64,000 bases of DNA from Leisingera sp. ANG-M1. Lineage in GTDB: Bacteria > Pseudomonadota > Alphaproteobacteria > Rhodobacterales > Rhodobacteraceae. The translations under genes and the position numbers were made by a program. Positions 52,445-62,458 of the stretch are shown here, one piece after another (within the stretch, counting starts at the first letter, position 1; the number at the start of each line of letters is the position of its first letter). The notes under the pieces are model-generated. The model was not told the DNA's origin and made no database searches. It saw only the letters and a program-made list of their open reading frames with translations. The stretch lies in NCBI RefSeq assembly GCF_000813745.1, contig NZ_JWLC01000005.1, positions 1-64,000 of the forward strand, in the 5' to 3' direction.

Positions 52445-55400
52445 CTAGCCGATCACATCCCAGACATAGGAGATGTCAGTGACAGAGCCGTCGGGCGCAA
52501 ATGAGGTGGTCTTGCTGTCAAATGGCTGATCGCCGTTCAAGTCCTCCAGAATCCGGGTGGTGAGCACGCCGGATTCATAGAGCAGCGTGCTGCGGTCGCC
52601 GTTGTCCCAGTAGTTGATCTGCTGTTCCAGAACGCCGCGGGCGTCGAACGTGCGTTCGATCCTGCTCCAGGGAGCGCTGCTTTGCGCGCCGGTGCCATCG
52701 GTGGTGACACGGCCGGTTCTCACGCCATTGCTATAGCTGTCCAGGGCGGAACGGGTGGTTCCGTCGTCATAGACCACGTCCGTCCGCAGAACATTGCCTT
52801 GGGCATCGAATGTGCGGGTGATGCTGCTCCATGGGGTTCCGCTTGCGTCGCCGGTGCCGTCGGTGGTGACCCGGCTGGTTCGGACGCCGCCGCTGTAGGT
52901 GTTGACGGTAGAGCGCGTGGTGCCATCGTCATAGACCACATCCGTTTGCAGAATGTTGCCCTCGGCATCGAAAGTGCGGGAGAGTGTCTGCCACGGCGTG
53001 CCGCTCTCAGCGCCGGTGCCGTCAGTGCTCACCCGACCGGTTCTGACCCCGCCGCTGTAGGTGTTGACGGTGGAGCGGGTGGTGCCGTCGTCAAAAACGG
53101 TGTCCGTCTGCAGAATGTCGCCGTTTGCGTCAAAGCTGCGGGAGAGGGTGCTCCATGGTGTGCCGCTTTCAGCACCTGTGCCGTCAGTGGTGACCCGCCC
53201 GGTTCTGATGCCGCCGCTATAGCTGTTGACGGTGGATCGGATGGTTCCGTCATCAAACACGGTGTCCGTCTGCAGGATGTTGCCCTCGGCGTCGAAAGTG
53301 CGGGTCTGGCTGCTCCAGGGGGCGCTGCTTTCGGCGCCGGTGCCGTCAGTGGTGACCCGTCCCGTCTTGACGCCGCCGCTGTAGATGTTGACCGCGGAGC
53401 GGACAGTGCCGTCATCCATCGTCAGATTGACACGCACGACCTTGCCATCGGCATTGTAGAACCGCTCGCGCGAGGACCAGGGCGCGCCGCCCTGGCTGCT
53501 GGTATCCGTCGAGACATCGGAAACCCGGACGCCGTTTTCAAAGACGCTGGCCACTTCGACCCCGTTCGGCTGGTTGTTCAGCCGTTGAATGACCTGCCCG
53601 TTTGCCCGCAGCACCAGCGACTCGGCCTGTCCTCCGTCCCATGTGAGGCTGGCAACGGCGCCGTCTGCGAAAATGATGGCATCGGTGCCTTCCAGCAGCA
53701 GGTCTTGGCCTTCATCCAGCCCGTCCTGCGGATTGGTATCGGTCACCGTGACGCCGCTGCCATCCGCAGTAAAGTCAAAGGCAAACTCATCGCTGTTGCC
53801 CAGGTAGGCGGCATAGTCGAAGCCTTCACCGCCTGCGATGGTATCATCTCCGCCCAGCCCGGTGAGGGTGTCGTTGCCGGTGCCGCCCGCCAGGGTTTCG
53901 CCCGCAGCGGTGCCGGTGATGGAAAGATGGTCGAGCCTGCCCTCGATGGTGATGTCCAGGACGGCAGGTGTGCCGTCCGCAGCTGCCAGGGCAAAACTGT
54001 CAATGACGCTCTGTCCTGGCTCCAGGTGGTCCAGCGCGGCGGTGCGGGTATAGGTCCAGCTGCCGTCAGCGGCCAGGCTGAGGCTGCCGTAGATGCCGGT
54101 ATAGCTGGCCGCTGCCATCTGGGCCGGGCCGTCGGGGTCGGCAACGGCGATTTGGCCGCTGGCTCCCGGGCTGTCCTCGGACAGAGCAGCGCTCAGACGG
54201 CCTGAGACCACTGCCGGGTCATTCACCCCCGTCATGGTGATTTCGATCATCCCCGAGGCGGTCAGCCCATTGGTGTCCGCAAAGCTGTAGGGCACCTGAA
54301 CCACTGCCGGAGCAGCGCCTGCAGGCAGCCAGTCAAAGGCGCCGTTGGGATCGAAGGTCACGGTGCCGTCGCCGTTCAGCGTGACAACCGCGCCGCTGGC
54401 GAGGGTGACGCTGCCGCCTGCGGCCACCGGCGTGCCGTCCAGCGCGGTGATGGCCAGAGCGCTGCCTTCGGTATCGCTGTCATTGGCCAGCGGCGCCAGG
54501 GTGACCGGGCTGTCTTCGCTGGTGGTGGCGGCATCATCGGCTGCCACGGGGGCGTCATTCACAGCTGCCACAGCGACCGTCACCGCCGCTTGGGCGGTGC
54601 CGCCCTGGCCGTCGCTGACCGTGTAGGTAAACGTGTCCGTGCCGTTGAAATCGGCGTTGGGCGTATAAACCAGCCGGCCGTTCACGATTTCCACCGTGCC
54701 ATTTGCCCCTTGCCCCGTACCGGTGATCAGCAGATTGGCGGTTTCCACGTCGCTGTCGTTGGCCAGAACGTCGATAGTGACGGCGGTATCCTCGCTGGTC
54801 GAAGCTGTATCGTCCACTGCCTGGGGGAGGTCGTTCACTGGGGTGACGGTGACCGTCAGCGTGCCCGTATTGACCGCACCGAGAGCGTCGCCAACCGAAT
54901 AAGTGATCTGCTCAACCCCGGAGAAGTCCGGGTTTGGAGTGTATGTGATAGTGCCATCTGCGCTGAAGCTCACCGTACCATTGGCCGGGTAGGCGACGCC
55001 TGTCAGGCTCAAGGCATTACCCTCGGCATCCTGAGCGTTGCCCAGAACATTCACCGTCAGGGCGGTGTCTTCCTCAGTCGTGGCAGTGTCCGGCGTGATG
55101 ACCGGTGCGTCATTGATGCCGGTCACGGTGAACTGGATCGAGCCGGTCGAGGTGCCGCCCGCACCGTCCGAGACCGTGTAGCTAACGGTTTCAACAGCCG
55201 TTTCATCAAGCGCCAGGTGGTCGTAATTGCCGCCCGGGAAGAAGCTGACGCTGCCGTCGCCGTTCAGGAACACCAGCGCGCCGCTGGCGAGGCTCACGAA
55301 CTGCCCCGGCTGCAACGCGGTGCCATTCAGTTCGGTGATGCTTAGCTGCGGTCCATCCACATCGCTGTCATTGGCCAGCGGCGCCAGCGTCTGGGTGGCG

Positions 55401-58400
55401 CTCTGCACCGCGCTGGAGGTGTCGTTCACCACCACTGGCGCGTCATTCACCGGTGTCACGGTGATCTGGACAGTTGCCGTGGCAGTGCCGCCATTTCCGT
55501 CCGAGACGGTATAGGTGATCTGCTCGGATCCATTGAAATCCGCATCCGGCGTATAGGTGATCTGGCCGCCGCTGAACTGCGCTTGGCCGTTGGCGGCACC
55601 GGTGACGGCAGTCACTGTCAGGGCTTGGCCATCGGGGTCGCTGTCGTTTGCTGCAACATTGATAACCACCGCGGTGTCTTCGGCCGTGGCTGCGCTGTCG
55701 GTCACCGCGACCGGCGCATCCTGCACCGGCTGCACCGTCACGGTGATGGTGGCCGCCGAGGTCAGCTCGCCGTCGCTCACCTCATAGGTGAAGCTGTCGC
55801 TGCCAAAAAAGTCCGCATCCGGCACGTAAGTGACGGTGCCATCTGCGTTGATCTGCGCCGTGCCATGCGCAGGCGTGCCCAGGCTGGTGATGCTGAGCGC
55901 GGTGCCTTCCGGATCGCTGTCATTGCCGCGCGGATCAAAGGTCAGGCTGCCGTCCTCGGCGACTGTTACGCTGTCGGCATTTGCCACCGGCGCGTCATTG
56001 ACCGCGGAAACATTGACCTTGACGGTTGCCGTGGTTGTGCCGCCCAGCCCGTCTTCGCGGGTGTAGGTAAAACTGTCGGTGCCGTTGAAATTGGCGTCCG
56101 GCACATAGGCGAAGGTCTGACCCTTTTGCACGATGGCGCCGTGAGATGGTGTGCCGACTGACAGAACCGCACCGCTGAAGCCCTCAGGGTTGACGTCGTT
56201 CGCCGTCAGATCCAGCACAACCTGCTGATCTTCTGCGGTGGTGATGGTGTCATCCACCGCCGTGACGGGATCGGTCACCGGCGTCACTGTGATGGTGATT
56301 GTCGCGGTACTGGCCGCGCTTTCCGGCTGATACTGCGACCCCACGTAATAGGTGATCGTCTCGGTGCCGTTGAAATTGGCATCGGGCGTATAGCGGATGC
56401 TGCCGTCGGCCAGCACTTCGGCGGTGCCATTGGCAGGCTGGTCCACTTTGTGAACCACCATAGTATCGCCATCGGCATCGCTGTCGTTGGCCAGGACATT
56501 GATGACAACCGCCGTATCCTCAGCCGTGGTGGCGCTGTCGTCCGCAGCAGCCACATCATTGTCGACATAGACAGTGGCACGGCCGGTCTCGAGCGCTAGC
56601 GCATTGTTATCATAGAAAATATATTCAAATGTGGAGATCCCATGGAACCCGGCATCCGGCGTATAGGTGACGTGGCCGCCAGCGCGCGAATCCAGAATTG
56701 CGCTTGCTCCGGGAAAGACTGCCGGGTGACCGGAATGGGGGTGATCCCGCGTGGTGCTCTCGCCGGCATATCCTGAAATGGTGCCGTCAACACCATTCCC
56801 GACCGAAACAATCCAGCCGGTCAGCGCTCCGTCGATATCATAGTCGTTGGCCAGCAGTTCCGAGGTATGGATGGCAAAGGCCTGGTCCGGCGTGGTGCGG
56901 AACACGTCGTCCACCATGGTTGGCGCGTCCGGCGTATTGTTGAAGATCAGCCCCTGCACATAGCTCACCTCGTGCAGGCCGTCGGTGACGGTCACGTTCA
57001 GATAGACGGTTCCAACGAAGTTCGGATCGGGGGTAGCGGTGTAGGAGCCGTCGCCATTATCGACGATGGTGACATTCGGCACATCGGTCTGGATGCTGAC
57101 CACCGACAGCGCGTCGCCGTTCACGTCCTGAAACAGCGTCGGATTAAAGGTCGAGGGCTGATCCTCGTAACCCAGCAGCGAAAAGTTAAAGACGTTCGGC
57201 GGTGTCTCGTTCACCAGCGTGACGTCGATCTGCCCGCCATAGCCAACATGCCCGGCGTCGTCCCGGATTCCGTAATACAGCTGGTACGTTCCCGGCCCAA
57301 GGTGCGACGCCGGGGTCCAGACAACCTTGTTATCGACCATCTGCACCGCCCCGGCCCCGGAGGACCAGGCGTGCGCGCCCCAGATTGTCAGCTCACCGCC
57401 TTCGGGATCGAAATCATTGGCCAGCACATCAATTTCAACCGGCCCGCGGCCGATGGTTGCGGTCACCGTGTCATTCACGATGGTCGGCGCGTCATCCACC
57501 GCCACATAGTTCAGCGACACTGTAGCGGTCTGAGTGCTCACCCCATCCGTCGCGTCATAGGTGAAGGTCACCGGCCCGTTGTAGTTCAGCTGCGGGGTAT
57601 AGACGATCTGCCCATTGACGATCTCGGCGGTGCCCACGTTGGGGGTTCCAACACTGACCAGGCTCACCGGATCGCCATCCGGGTCGATGTCATTGGCCAG
57701 CACGTCCAGCGTCAGGACCTGATCCTCCAGTACCACCCGGCTGTCGTCCTGGGCGGTGAAGGGATCATCCACACCGGTCACCGTCACGGTGACGGTGGTG
57801 GTGGAGGCATAGCGCCCGTCATCCAGCGTATAGGTAAAGGTGTCGGTGCCGGTCTCCCCTGCCTTCAGGCTGTTGAAGGCATCGCCAGGAGTATAAGTGA
57901 ACGTGCCATTGCCATTGTAGGCCACGGTGCCGCCGCCGGTGCCGGTGCTGTCGAACTGGCTGACAACCGCATCCTGCGCGCCGGGGTCCAGGTCGTTGGC
58001 CAAAGCATCGAAGGTAAGCGCCGTATCCTCGTTCGTGCTGACAGAGTCGGCATAAGCCACCGGGTTGTCGGTGAAGCCCGCGATATTGATGGTGACGGTG
58101 GCTGTGGTTGTCGTGGTGCCGTCCGATACCGTGTAGGTGAAGCTGTCGGTGGCCGATTGCCCGTCGATCAGCCCGTCAAAGATATCGGCCGGGTCATAGG
58201 TGAACTGGCCGGTGCCCGGCACCCGCGTGACCGTTGCGCCATGGGCAGATACCGCGTCAAAAGACACGATTTGCACATTTGCGATGCCCGGGTCGGTGTC
58301 ATTGGCCAGCACGTCGCCGGTGGTGAGGACCGTGTCCTCATCCGTGTTGAAGGCTGCGCCGCTGTCGTCGCGGGCCACCAGCGTGCCGTCCACCACGGTC

Positions 58401-61400
58401 ATCTCCCAGGTGGTCACGCCGCCAGTGCTGGAGGACGCGGAATTCAGGTCCAGCAGGCCGGGCGACGTAAAGACGGCCGTGGTGCTGCCGAAGGTGACGG
58501 TGTAGGTGTAGTTTCCGTCGCTGCCGCTGCGCACCAGCGACGGCGCGCTGCTTCCGTCCGGGCCTTCGAACACCAGCACATCGCCGATTACCGCATCTGC
58601 CAGCACATCGGCGCCGTCGTTCAGGCCGAACAGGAAGCGGTCATTGCCGGCGCCGCCGCGCAGCGTGTCGTTGCCGCCACCGCCGCGCAGCGCGTTATCG
58701 CCTGCATCCAGTGAGATCACCTCGCCATTGGCAGTGCCGGTGATCGCCTCAAAGCCGGAAACCGTATCGGTGGCGGCCAGCGTGCCGTCGCTGTTCAGAA
58801 GCCGGATGGTGCCATTGCCATTGGAATCCAGACCGGAGAAATCAAGGGAATAGGCTGCGTCCAGGCGGCTGTAGTCGAGGGTGTCGTAACCGCTTTCCCC
58901 TGCAAGTGTGTCGTTGCCTAGGCCCGCGTAATAGGTGTCGTTGCCTGCCCCCAGCGCCACATTGTCATTGCCGCTGCCAGTGCCGATTGCGTTGTTGATG
59001 GTATGGCCCGCAATCGACGGCCAGAAGTCGGGCTCGAAATCCGCCCAGTCCACCAGGTCGACGGTGATATTGCCGCCGGTCAGGTGGATCTCCTCGAAGT
59101 TCAGATATTCGGTTGTCCGCACCCGGCCCGTGTGAGGGTCCACGTCGCGGAAACCGGTTACGAAGTCATAGGAGAAGCTGGCGGACTGGAACGTTGCCAG
59201 ATCGGTGTAGAGCAAGGACGCGCCGCTGACGTCCACGGTCAGAACATCATAGCCCGCGCCGCCGTCCAGGACGGCATTCTGGTAAATATACTCGTAAATT
59301 GAAAAGTCGAAGCCCAGGTTGAAGTCGCCTCCGCTCCAAATATCGGTGACGATATCGTCGCCTGCACCGGCAGAAACAACGTCCAGCCCGGCGCCTGCGC
59401 TGATGGTGTCGCTGGCACTGCCGGTGGTAATTTTGTCGTTGCCCGCACCGCCTGCAATCAGGTTTGCGCCCTGCAAGTCTGTGATGCTGTCATTGCCGCT
59501 GCCGCCCATGAGGACGTCCTGGCCTGCACCGCCGTCGAGCGTGTCATGGCCCGCGCCGCCCTGCAGCCGGTCCACGCCGCCGCCGCCCAGCAGCGAGTCG
59601 TGGCCATCGCCGCCGTACAGCTGATCGTGACCGCCGCGCCCGTGCAACGTATCATTGCCCGCCTGGCCACGGATGCGGGAGCCGGAATTCAGCGCATAGA
59701 TGATGTCGTGATACTGGCTGCCGACAGCCCATTCGAAGCCCTGCACGGTGGCAGTGGTGTCGGTATGGACCAGAACGTCGTAGTGCGGCTCGGTAATCCA
59801 GTAATGGATCGAATTGCCCACCGCATGGGTGCGCATCCAGGTTGCGCCGCTCTCCAGGTCCAGCGAAGTCACGAAATAGGTGTTGGCAATAACTCCCGGT
59901 TCCGGCGCCCGGTTCACGTCCGGTGCCAGGATCTCGAATGTGTCAATTCCTGTGCCGCCCTGGTAAGACGCCCCGTTGACCAGCTCGCCGGCCACATAGT
60001 CGTGCCCGGCACCGGCATCCACCGCCACAAACCGAGCGCTGGTGTCCCCATAGCTGATCGAGGTCACCTCCCCTTGCCAGAGCGTAACCCGGGCGGTCAC
60101 GCTGCGGCTGGTGTCGATGATCAGGGTGTCGTCATAGGCAGAGCCGTAGACATGCGACACGGACACGCTGTCAAATGCATCCTCCGCCGACAGTTTCACT
60201 GCGTAAGCCGACTGGCGCATGTCAAACAGGCGCAGGTTTGTGACGTGGAATTCTTCGAAATTCCGATGGGTGGCAATGGTGCGGAAGTTCGAGGCATCCA
60301 AGCCGTAGAACGGACCAGCCACATAGCGCACCGTGTTATGGTCGATCACGATGTCGCCGGTGTAGCCGTCCGCGTTGCCTTCGGTCAGCCCCAGCGTGCT
60401 CATAGTGTCAAAGCCCGCACCGCCGTCGATCAGCCCTGCAGTGACTGTCTGATAGTAGGGGCTGACACCGGTGCCGCCGCCTGCGTCCTCGGCAAAGTTG
60501 AAGGTGTCGTTGCCGCCCAGCAGATTGACCGGCCTGCCTGCGGGCGCAAAAACGGTGTCCACGTTGTCGCTGGTGGTAAAGGCCGCCGTGTCCTTTTCGA
60601 GAATATACAGCCCGCCATTGATTGCAGTCGGCGCGTTGTTGACGTGAATAAGGTCCCAGGGGTTGGTCGTGTTCGGGTCGACGCCGGGAAAAATGACGTT
60701 TGATGCTGTAAAGAACGGCCTGGTTTCCCAAATTCCGTTGAACGCAAAATAATACCGTGTCGCGCCCAGGTTCGCGTCCAGATTCAGCGTCAGCTCCTGA
60801 TAATATTTTCCGTAACTGCCGTATTGCGCCCGGAGCTGCGCCGACAACCCGGCCATGAAGCTGGTGCTTTCAAACCCTCCATAGGCATCAGCAATTGCAA
60901 CGGCCCGGTCAAAGGTGCCATTGTTGTTACTGCTGCCGGTGGCGCTGTACCACCAGTCGGGCAGGGTGCCGCCGTTGTCATGCACCGCCGCCTCGACCAG
61001 CCCCTGCGAAATCGCTGTCGGAGACAGGTCAATCAGCCCGTTGGCGCCCATTTCGGCATTGGCCGCTGCTGAAATGATGACCGGGGCAATGTAATCAAAG
61101 AAATAGTCCGAAGCCCCCCAGGTCAGAACCGAGGCAGCCATTTGAACCGCAATGGTCAGAAGCGTTGCCGGATCGCCATCGCCTTTTACCGCCGCCGCAA
61201 TGCCAGGCGCCAAGTAGGACGCAAAGTTCACGATGTTGACGACGGCCTTTGCAGCCGGCGGCAGCGGCAGTACGGCGAGGATCGACGTTGCCGTTTTGAC
61301 CGCAGCCGCGACAGTCAGCCCGATCACTTCGGGGCTCGTGTCTCCTGCCGCAATCTTCTGGAAAAAGGACCGCGCATCCGCCAGATCCTTAATCGCGTTT

Positions 61401-61858
61401 GCCACTCCGCGGTTGAATTGGACCTCTTCCTCGGGCGTGCTGGGCAGATAGACGGCAACCGATGGGTTCGCCGAGATCTGCGTCTGGAACTCTGCCAGCA
61501 TGTCGGCGGACAGCTGTTCCGCCCGCGCGTCAAGCTCGGCTTCCGTGAAATTTGCGTCGGACTGGGCAGTCAGTCCGGAAACCTCATTGACCTGGGCCAG
61601 CAGCGCGTCAGCGATCTGGCTGACACCCTCCACGGTCAGCGGATTGGCGGATCCGACCCCCTTGTCCCCGGCAATCAGCGCCGCGGAGAGGCTGATGTTC
61701 TCCTGCTGCAGTTCCGCTGCTGTCAGCCCCGCGCCGCTGCTGCCGTAAAACCCGGCGTCGCCAAGATCCAGAACCGGTGTGTTGCCGGATTCCGCTGCCC
61801 GGAAATAGGCCTCGTAAACCGTGAAGGCCTCGGCGTCCGCCGTGATCGTCTTTACCAC
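52445..61858 (-). CDS. giant RTX/cadherin-like repeat protein (probable type I-secreted adhesin)
   Basis: A 3137-residue protein. The GTG start chosen follows GGGAGAG by seven bases (protein begins VVKTITADAEAFTVYEAY); the frame continues 83 codons upstream without a site. No signal peptide, as expected for type I secretion. Domains: a helical, Ala-rich head (about 1-300); RTX glycine-rich nonapeptides (GGDGHDSLLGGGGVDRLQGG) near 733-819, with further blocks near 965-1005, 1045-1090 and 2645-2680; about fourteen cadherin-like tandem-95 repeats (VLANDSD ... FNGTDTFTYTVSDG) from about 1160 to 2540; one VCBS repeat; and seven 54-residue repeats at the C-terminus. Calcium-dependent folding outside the cell and a role in attachment are inferred. 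No transporter genes are in the window. Confidence 0.9.
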   Translation of the reverse strand: MVKTITADAEAFTVYEAYFRAAESGNTPVLDLGDAGFYGSSGAGLTAAELQQENISLSAALIAGDKGVGSANPLTVEGVSQIADALLAQVNEVSGLTAQSDANFTEAELDARAEQLSADMLAEFQTQISANPSVAVYLPSTPEEEVQFNRGVANAIKDLADARSFFQKIAAGDTSPEVIGLTVAAAVKTATSILAVLPLPPAAKAVVNIVNFASYLAPGIAAAVKGDGDPATLLTIAVQMAASVLTWGASDYFFDYIAPVIISAAANAEMGANGLIDLSPTAISQGLVEAAVHDNGGTLPDWWYSATGSSNNNGTFDRAVAIADAYGGFESTSFMAGLSAQLRAQYGSYGKYYQELTLNLDANLGATRYYFAFNGIWETRPFFTASNVIFPGVDPNTTNPWDLIHVNNAPTAINGGLYILEKDTAAFTTSDNVDTVFAPAGRPVNLLGGNDTFNFAEDAGGGTGVSPYYQTVTAGLIDGGAGFDTMSTLGLTEGNADGYTGDIVIDHNTVRYVAGPFYGLDASNFRTIATHRNFEEFHVTNLRLFDMRQSAYAVKLSAEDAFDSVSVSHVYGSAYDDTLIIDTSRSVTARVTLWQGEVTSISYGDTSARFVAVDAGAGHDYVAGELVNGASYQGGTGIDTFEILAPDVNRAPEPGVIANTYFVTSLDLESGATWMRTHAVGNSIHYWITEPHYDVLVHTDTTATVQGFEWAVGSQYHDIIYALNSGSRIRGQAGNDTLHGRGGHDQLYGGDGHDSLLGGGGVDRLQGGAGHDTLDGGAGQDVLMGGSGNDSITDLQGANLIAGGAGNDKITTGSASDTISAGAGLDVVSAGAGDDIVTDIWSGGDFNLGFDFSIYEYIYQNAVLDGGAGYDVLTVDVSGASLLYTDLATFQSASFSYDFVTGFRDVDPHTGRVRTTEYLNFEEIHLTGGNITVDLVDWADFEPDFWPSIAGHTINNAIGTGSGNDNVALGAGNDTYYAGLGNDTLAGESGYDTLDYSRLDAAYSLDFSGLDSNGNGTIRLLNSDGTLAATDTVSGFEAITGTANGEVISLDAGDNALRGGGGNDTLRGGAGNDRFLFGLNDGADVLADAVIGDVLVFEGPDGSSAPSLVRSGSDGNYTYTVTFGSTTAVFTSPGLLDLNSASSSTGGVTTWEMTVVDGTLVARDDSGAAFNTDEDTVLTTGDVLANDTDPGIANVQIVSFDAVSAHGATVTRVPGTGQFTYDPADIFDGLIDGQSATDSFTYTVSDGTTTTTATVTINIAGFTDNPVAYADSVSTNEDTALTFDALANDLDPGAQDAVVSQFDSTGTGGGTVAYNGNGTFTYTPGDAFNSLKAGETGTDTFTYTLDDGRYASTTTVTVTVTGVDDPFTAQDDSRVVLEDQVLTLDVLANDIDPDGDPVSLVSVGTPNVGTAEIVNGQIVYTPQLNYNGPVTFTYDATDGVSTQTATVSLNYVAVDDAPTIVNDTVTATIGRGPVEIDVLANDFDPEGGELTIWGAHAWSSGAGAVQMVDNKVVWTPASHLGPGTYQLYYGIRDDAGHVGYGGQIDVTLVNETPPNVFNFSLLGYEDQPSTFNPTLFQDVNGDALSVVSIQTDVPNVTIVDNGDGSYTATPDPNFVGTVYLNVTVTDGLHEVSYVQGLIFNNTPDAPTMVDDVFRTTPDQAFAIHTSELLANDYDIDGALTGWIVSVGNGVDGTISGYAGESTTRDHPHSGHPAVFPGASAILDSRAGGHVTYTPDAGFHGISTFEYIFYDNNALALETGRATVYVDNDVAAADDSATTAEDTAVVINVLANDSDADGDTMVVHKVDQPANGTAEVLADGSIRYTPDANFNGTETITYYVGSQYQPESAASTATITITVTPVTDPVTAVDDTITTAEDQQVVLDLTANDVNPEGFSGAVLSVGTPSHGAIVQKGQTFAYVPDANFNGTDSFTYTREDGLGGTTTATVKVNVSAVNDAPVANADSVTVAEDGSLTFDPRGNDSDPEGTALSITSLGTPAHGTAQINADGTVTYVPDADFFGSDSFTYEVSDGELTSAATITVTVQPVQDAPVAVTDSAATAEDTAVVINVAANDSDPDGQALTVTAVTGAANGQAQFSGGQITYTPDADFNGSEQITYTVSDGNGGTATATVQITVTPVNDAPVVVNDTSSAVQSATQTLAPLANDSDVDGPQLSITELNGTALQPGQFVSLASGALVFLNGDGSVSFFPGGNYDHLALDETAVETVSYTVSDGAGGTSTGSIQFTVTGINDAPVITPDTATTEEDTALTVNVLGNAQDAEGNALSLTGVAYPANGTVSFSADGTITYTPNPDFSGVEQITYSVGDALGAVNTGTLTVTVTPVNDLPQAVDDTASTSEDTAVTIDVLANDSDVETANLLITGTGQGANGTVEIVNGRLVYTPNADFNGTDTFTYTVSDGQGGTAQAAVTVAVAAVNDAPVAADDAATTSEDSPVTLAPLANDSDTEGSALAITALDGTPVAAGGSVTLASGAVVTLNGDGTVTFDPNGAFDWLPAGAAPAVVQVPYSFADTNGLTASGMIEITMTGVNDPAVVSGRLSAALSEDSPGASGQIAVADPDGPAQMAAASYTGIYGSLSLAADGSWTYTRTAALDHLEPGQSVIDSFALAAADGTPAVLDITIEGRLDHLSITGTAAGETLAGGTGNDTLTGLGGDDTIAGGEGFDYAAYLGNSDEFAFDFTADGSGVTVTDTNPQDGLDEGQDLLLEGTDAIIFADGAVASLTWDGGQAESLVLRANGQVIQRLNNQPNGVEVASVFENGVRVSDVSTDTSSQGGAPWSSRERFYNADGKVVRVNLTMDDGTVRSAVNIYSGGVKTGRVTTDGTGAESSAPWSSQTRTFDAEGNILQTDTVFDDGTIRSTVNSYSGGIRTGRVTTDGTGAESGTPWSTLSRSFDANGDILQTDTVFDDGTTRSTVNTYSGGVRTGRVSTDGTGAESGTPWQTLSRTFDAEGNILQTDVVYDDGTTRSTVNTYSGGVRTSRVTTDGTGDASGTPWSSITRTFDAQGNVLRTDVVYDDGTTRSALDSYSNGVRTGRVTTDGTGAQSSAPWSRIERTFDARGVLEQQINYWDNGDRSTLLYESGVLTTRILEDLNGDQPFDSKTTSFAPDGSVTDISYVWDVIG
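52470..53560 (-). repeat. seven tandem 162-bp (54-codon) coding repeats
   Basis: The unit recurs every 162 bases: marker positions 52527, 52689, 52851, 53013, 53175, 53337 and 53499 all hold the same GTCACCACCGAC-type block. In protein terms each unit has VRTGRVTTDGTGAESGTPW, RTFDAEGNILQTD, and DDGTTRSTVNTYSGG. Five units are highly alike and the outer two are worn. They lie after the last RTX block at the C-terminal end of the giant protein. Confidence 0.9.
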
Positions 61859-62458
61859 CCGTGCTCTCCCGCGCTCTGCAGCGCCCGCAGGTGCCGCCTG
61901 GTTCCCGAGGCTGCCGGCGGACAGGCGGAAAAGGCGCCCCGAAGAGCGCCCCGACACATGATCAGCCCGGCCTGTTTCTCTGCCTCGTGCCGGTCTCAAA
62001 GACGGCAACAGCGGCTCTTTCAGGCCGCATCCCTGATTGGCACGGGCAGGGGGCGGACGGCAATAAACCCAAGGCCAGCAGGCATAAACCTTTGGCGTGA
62101 AGGGCATAAACCTTGGATATATGCCGGGGTGAGCGCCCCTTAATCGCCGGGACCGGCATTAAGCGGGCCGCCATGTGAGGGGGCAGGCAAGCCGCCAAAA
62201 AACATTGCCTCGCCATTCCCAAGTCAGCTTCGCCAAGCCGGTGAATGGTTTCCCGCAAGAACTGCATCCAGCACACCCCGCCGGTTTCAGTCCGTCCGAA
62301 AACTGCAATCCAAGGCTGGCGCCATCCACCGCGGGTACAGTTTTCTGCCGGAATGTTATATTGTCGACAATCCAACAGTATTGTGATAGAACGCCCATGC
62401 TGCACCAAGGGTGACAACCGCAAGGTAATCTGGCTTGCGCCACCAAGAGGAGGAAAAC
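61859..62458. other. intergenic region between the giant RTX gene and the TAXI gene
   Basis: Six hundred bases without a supported gene. It contains the upstream extension of the RTX frame, a GGCATAAACCTT-type direct repeat (around 62081-62112), and the candidate operator at 62360-62371. Long minus-strand frames here are antisense to the TAXI and aminotransferase genes. Confidence 0.45.
62360..62371. promoter_or_regulatory. palindromic candidate operator upstream of the TAXI gene
   Basis: ATTGTCGACAAT is a perfect 12-bp palindrome in an AT-rich island 88 bases before the TAXI ribosome site. The TTGT-N2-ACAA shape is like operators of FCD-type GntR regulators, but the regulator is not in the window. 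Confidence 0.45.

Noticed and set aside
52470-53560. Possible CRISPR or satellite array
   Set aside because: The 162-bp period keeps one open reading frame through all units and has no spacer-repeat alternation; it encodes protein repeats.
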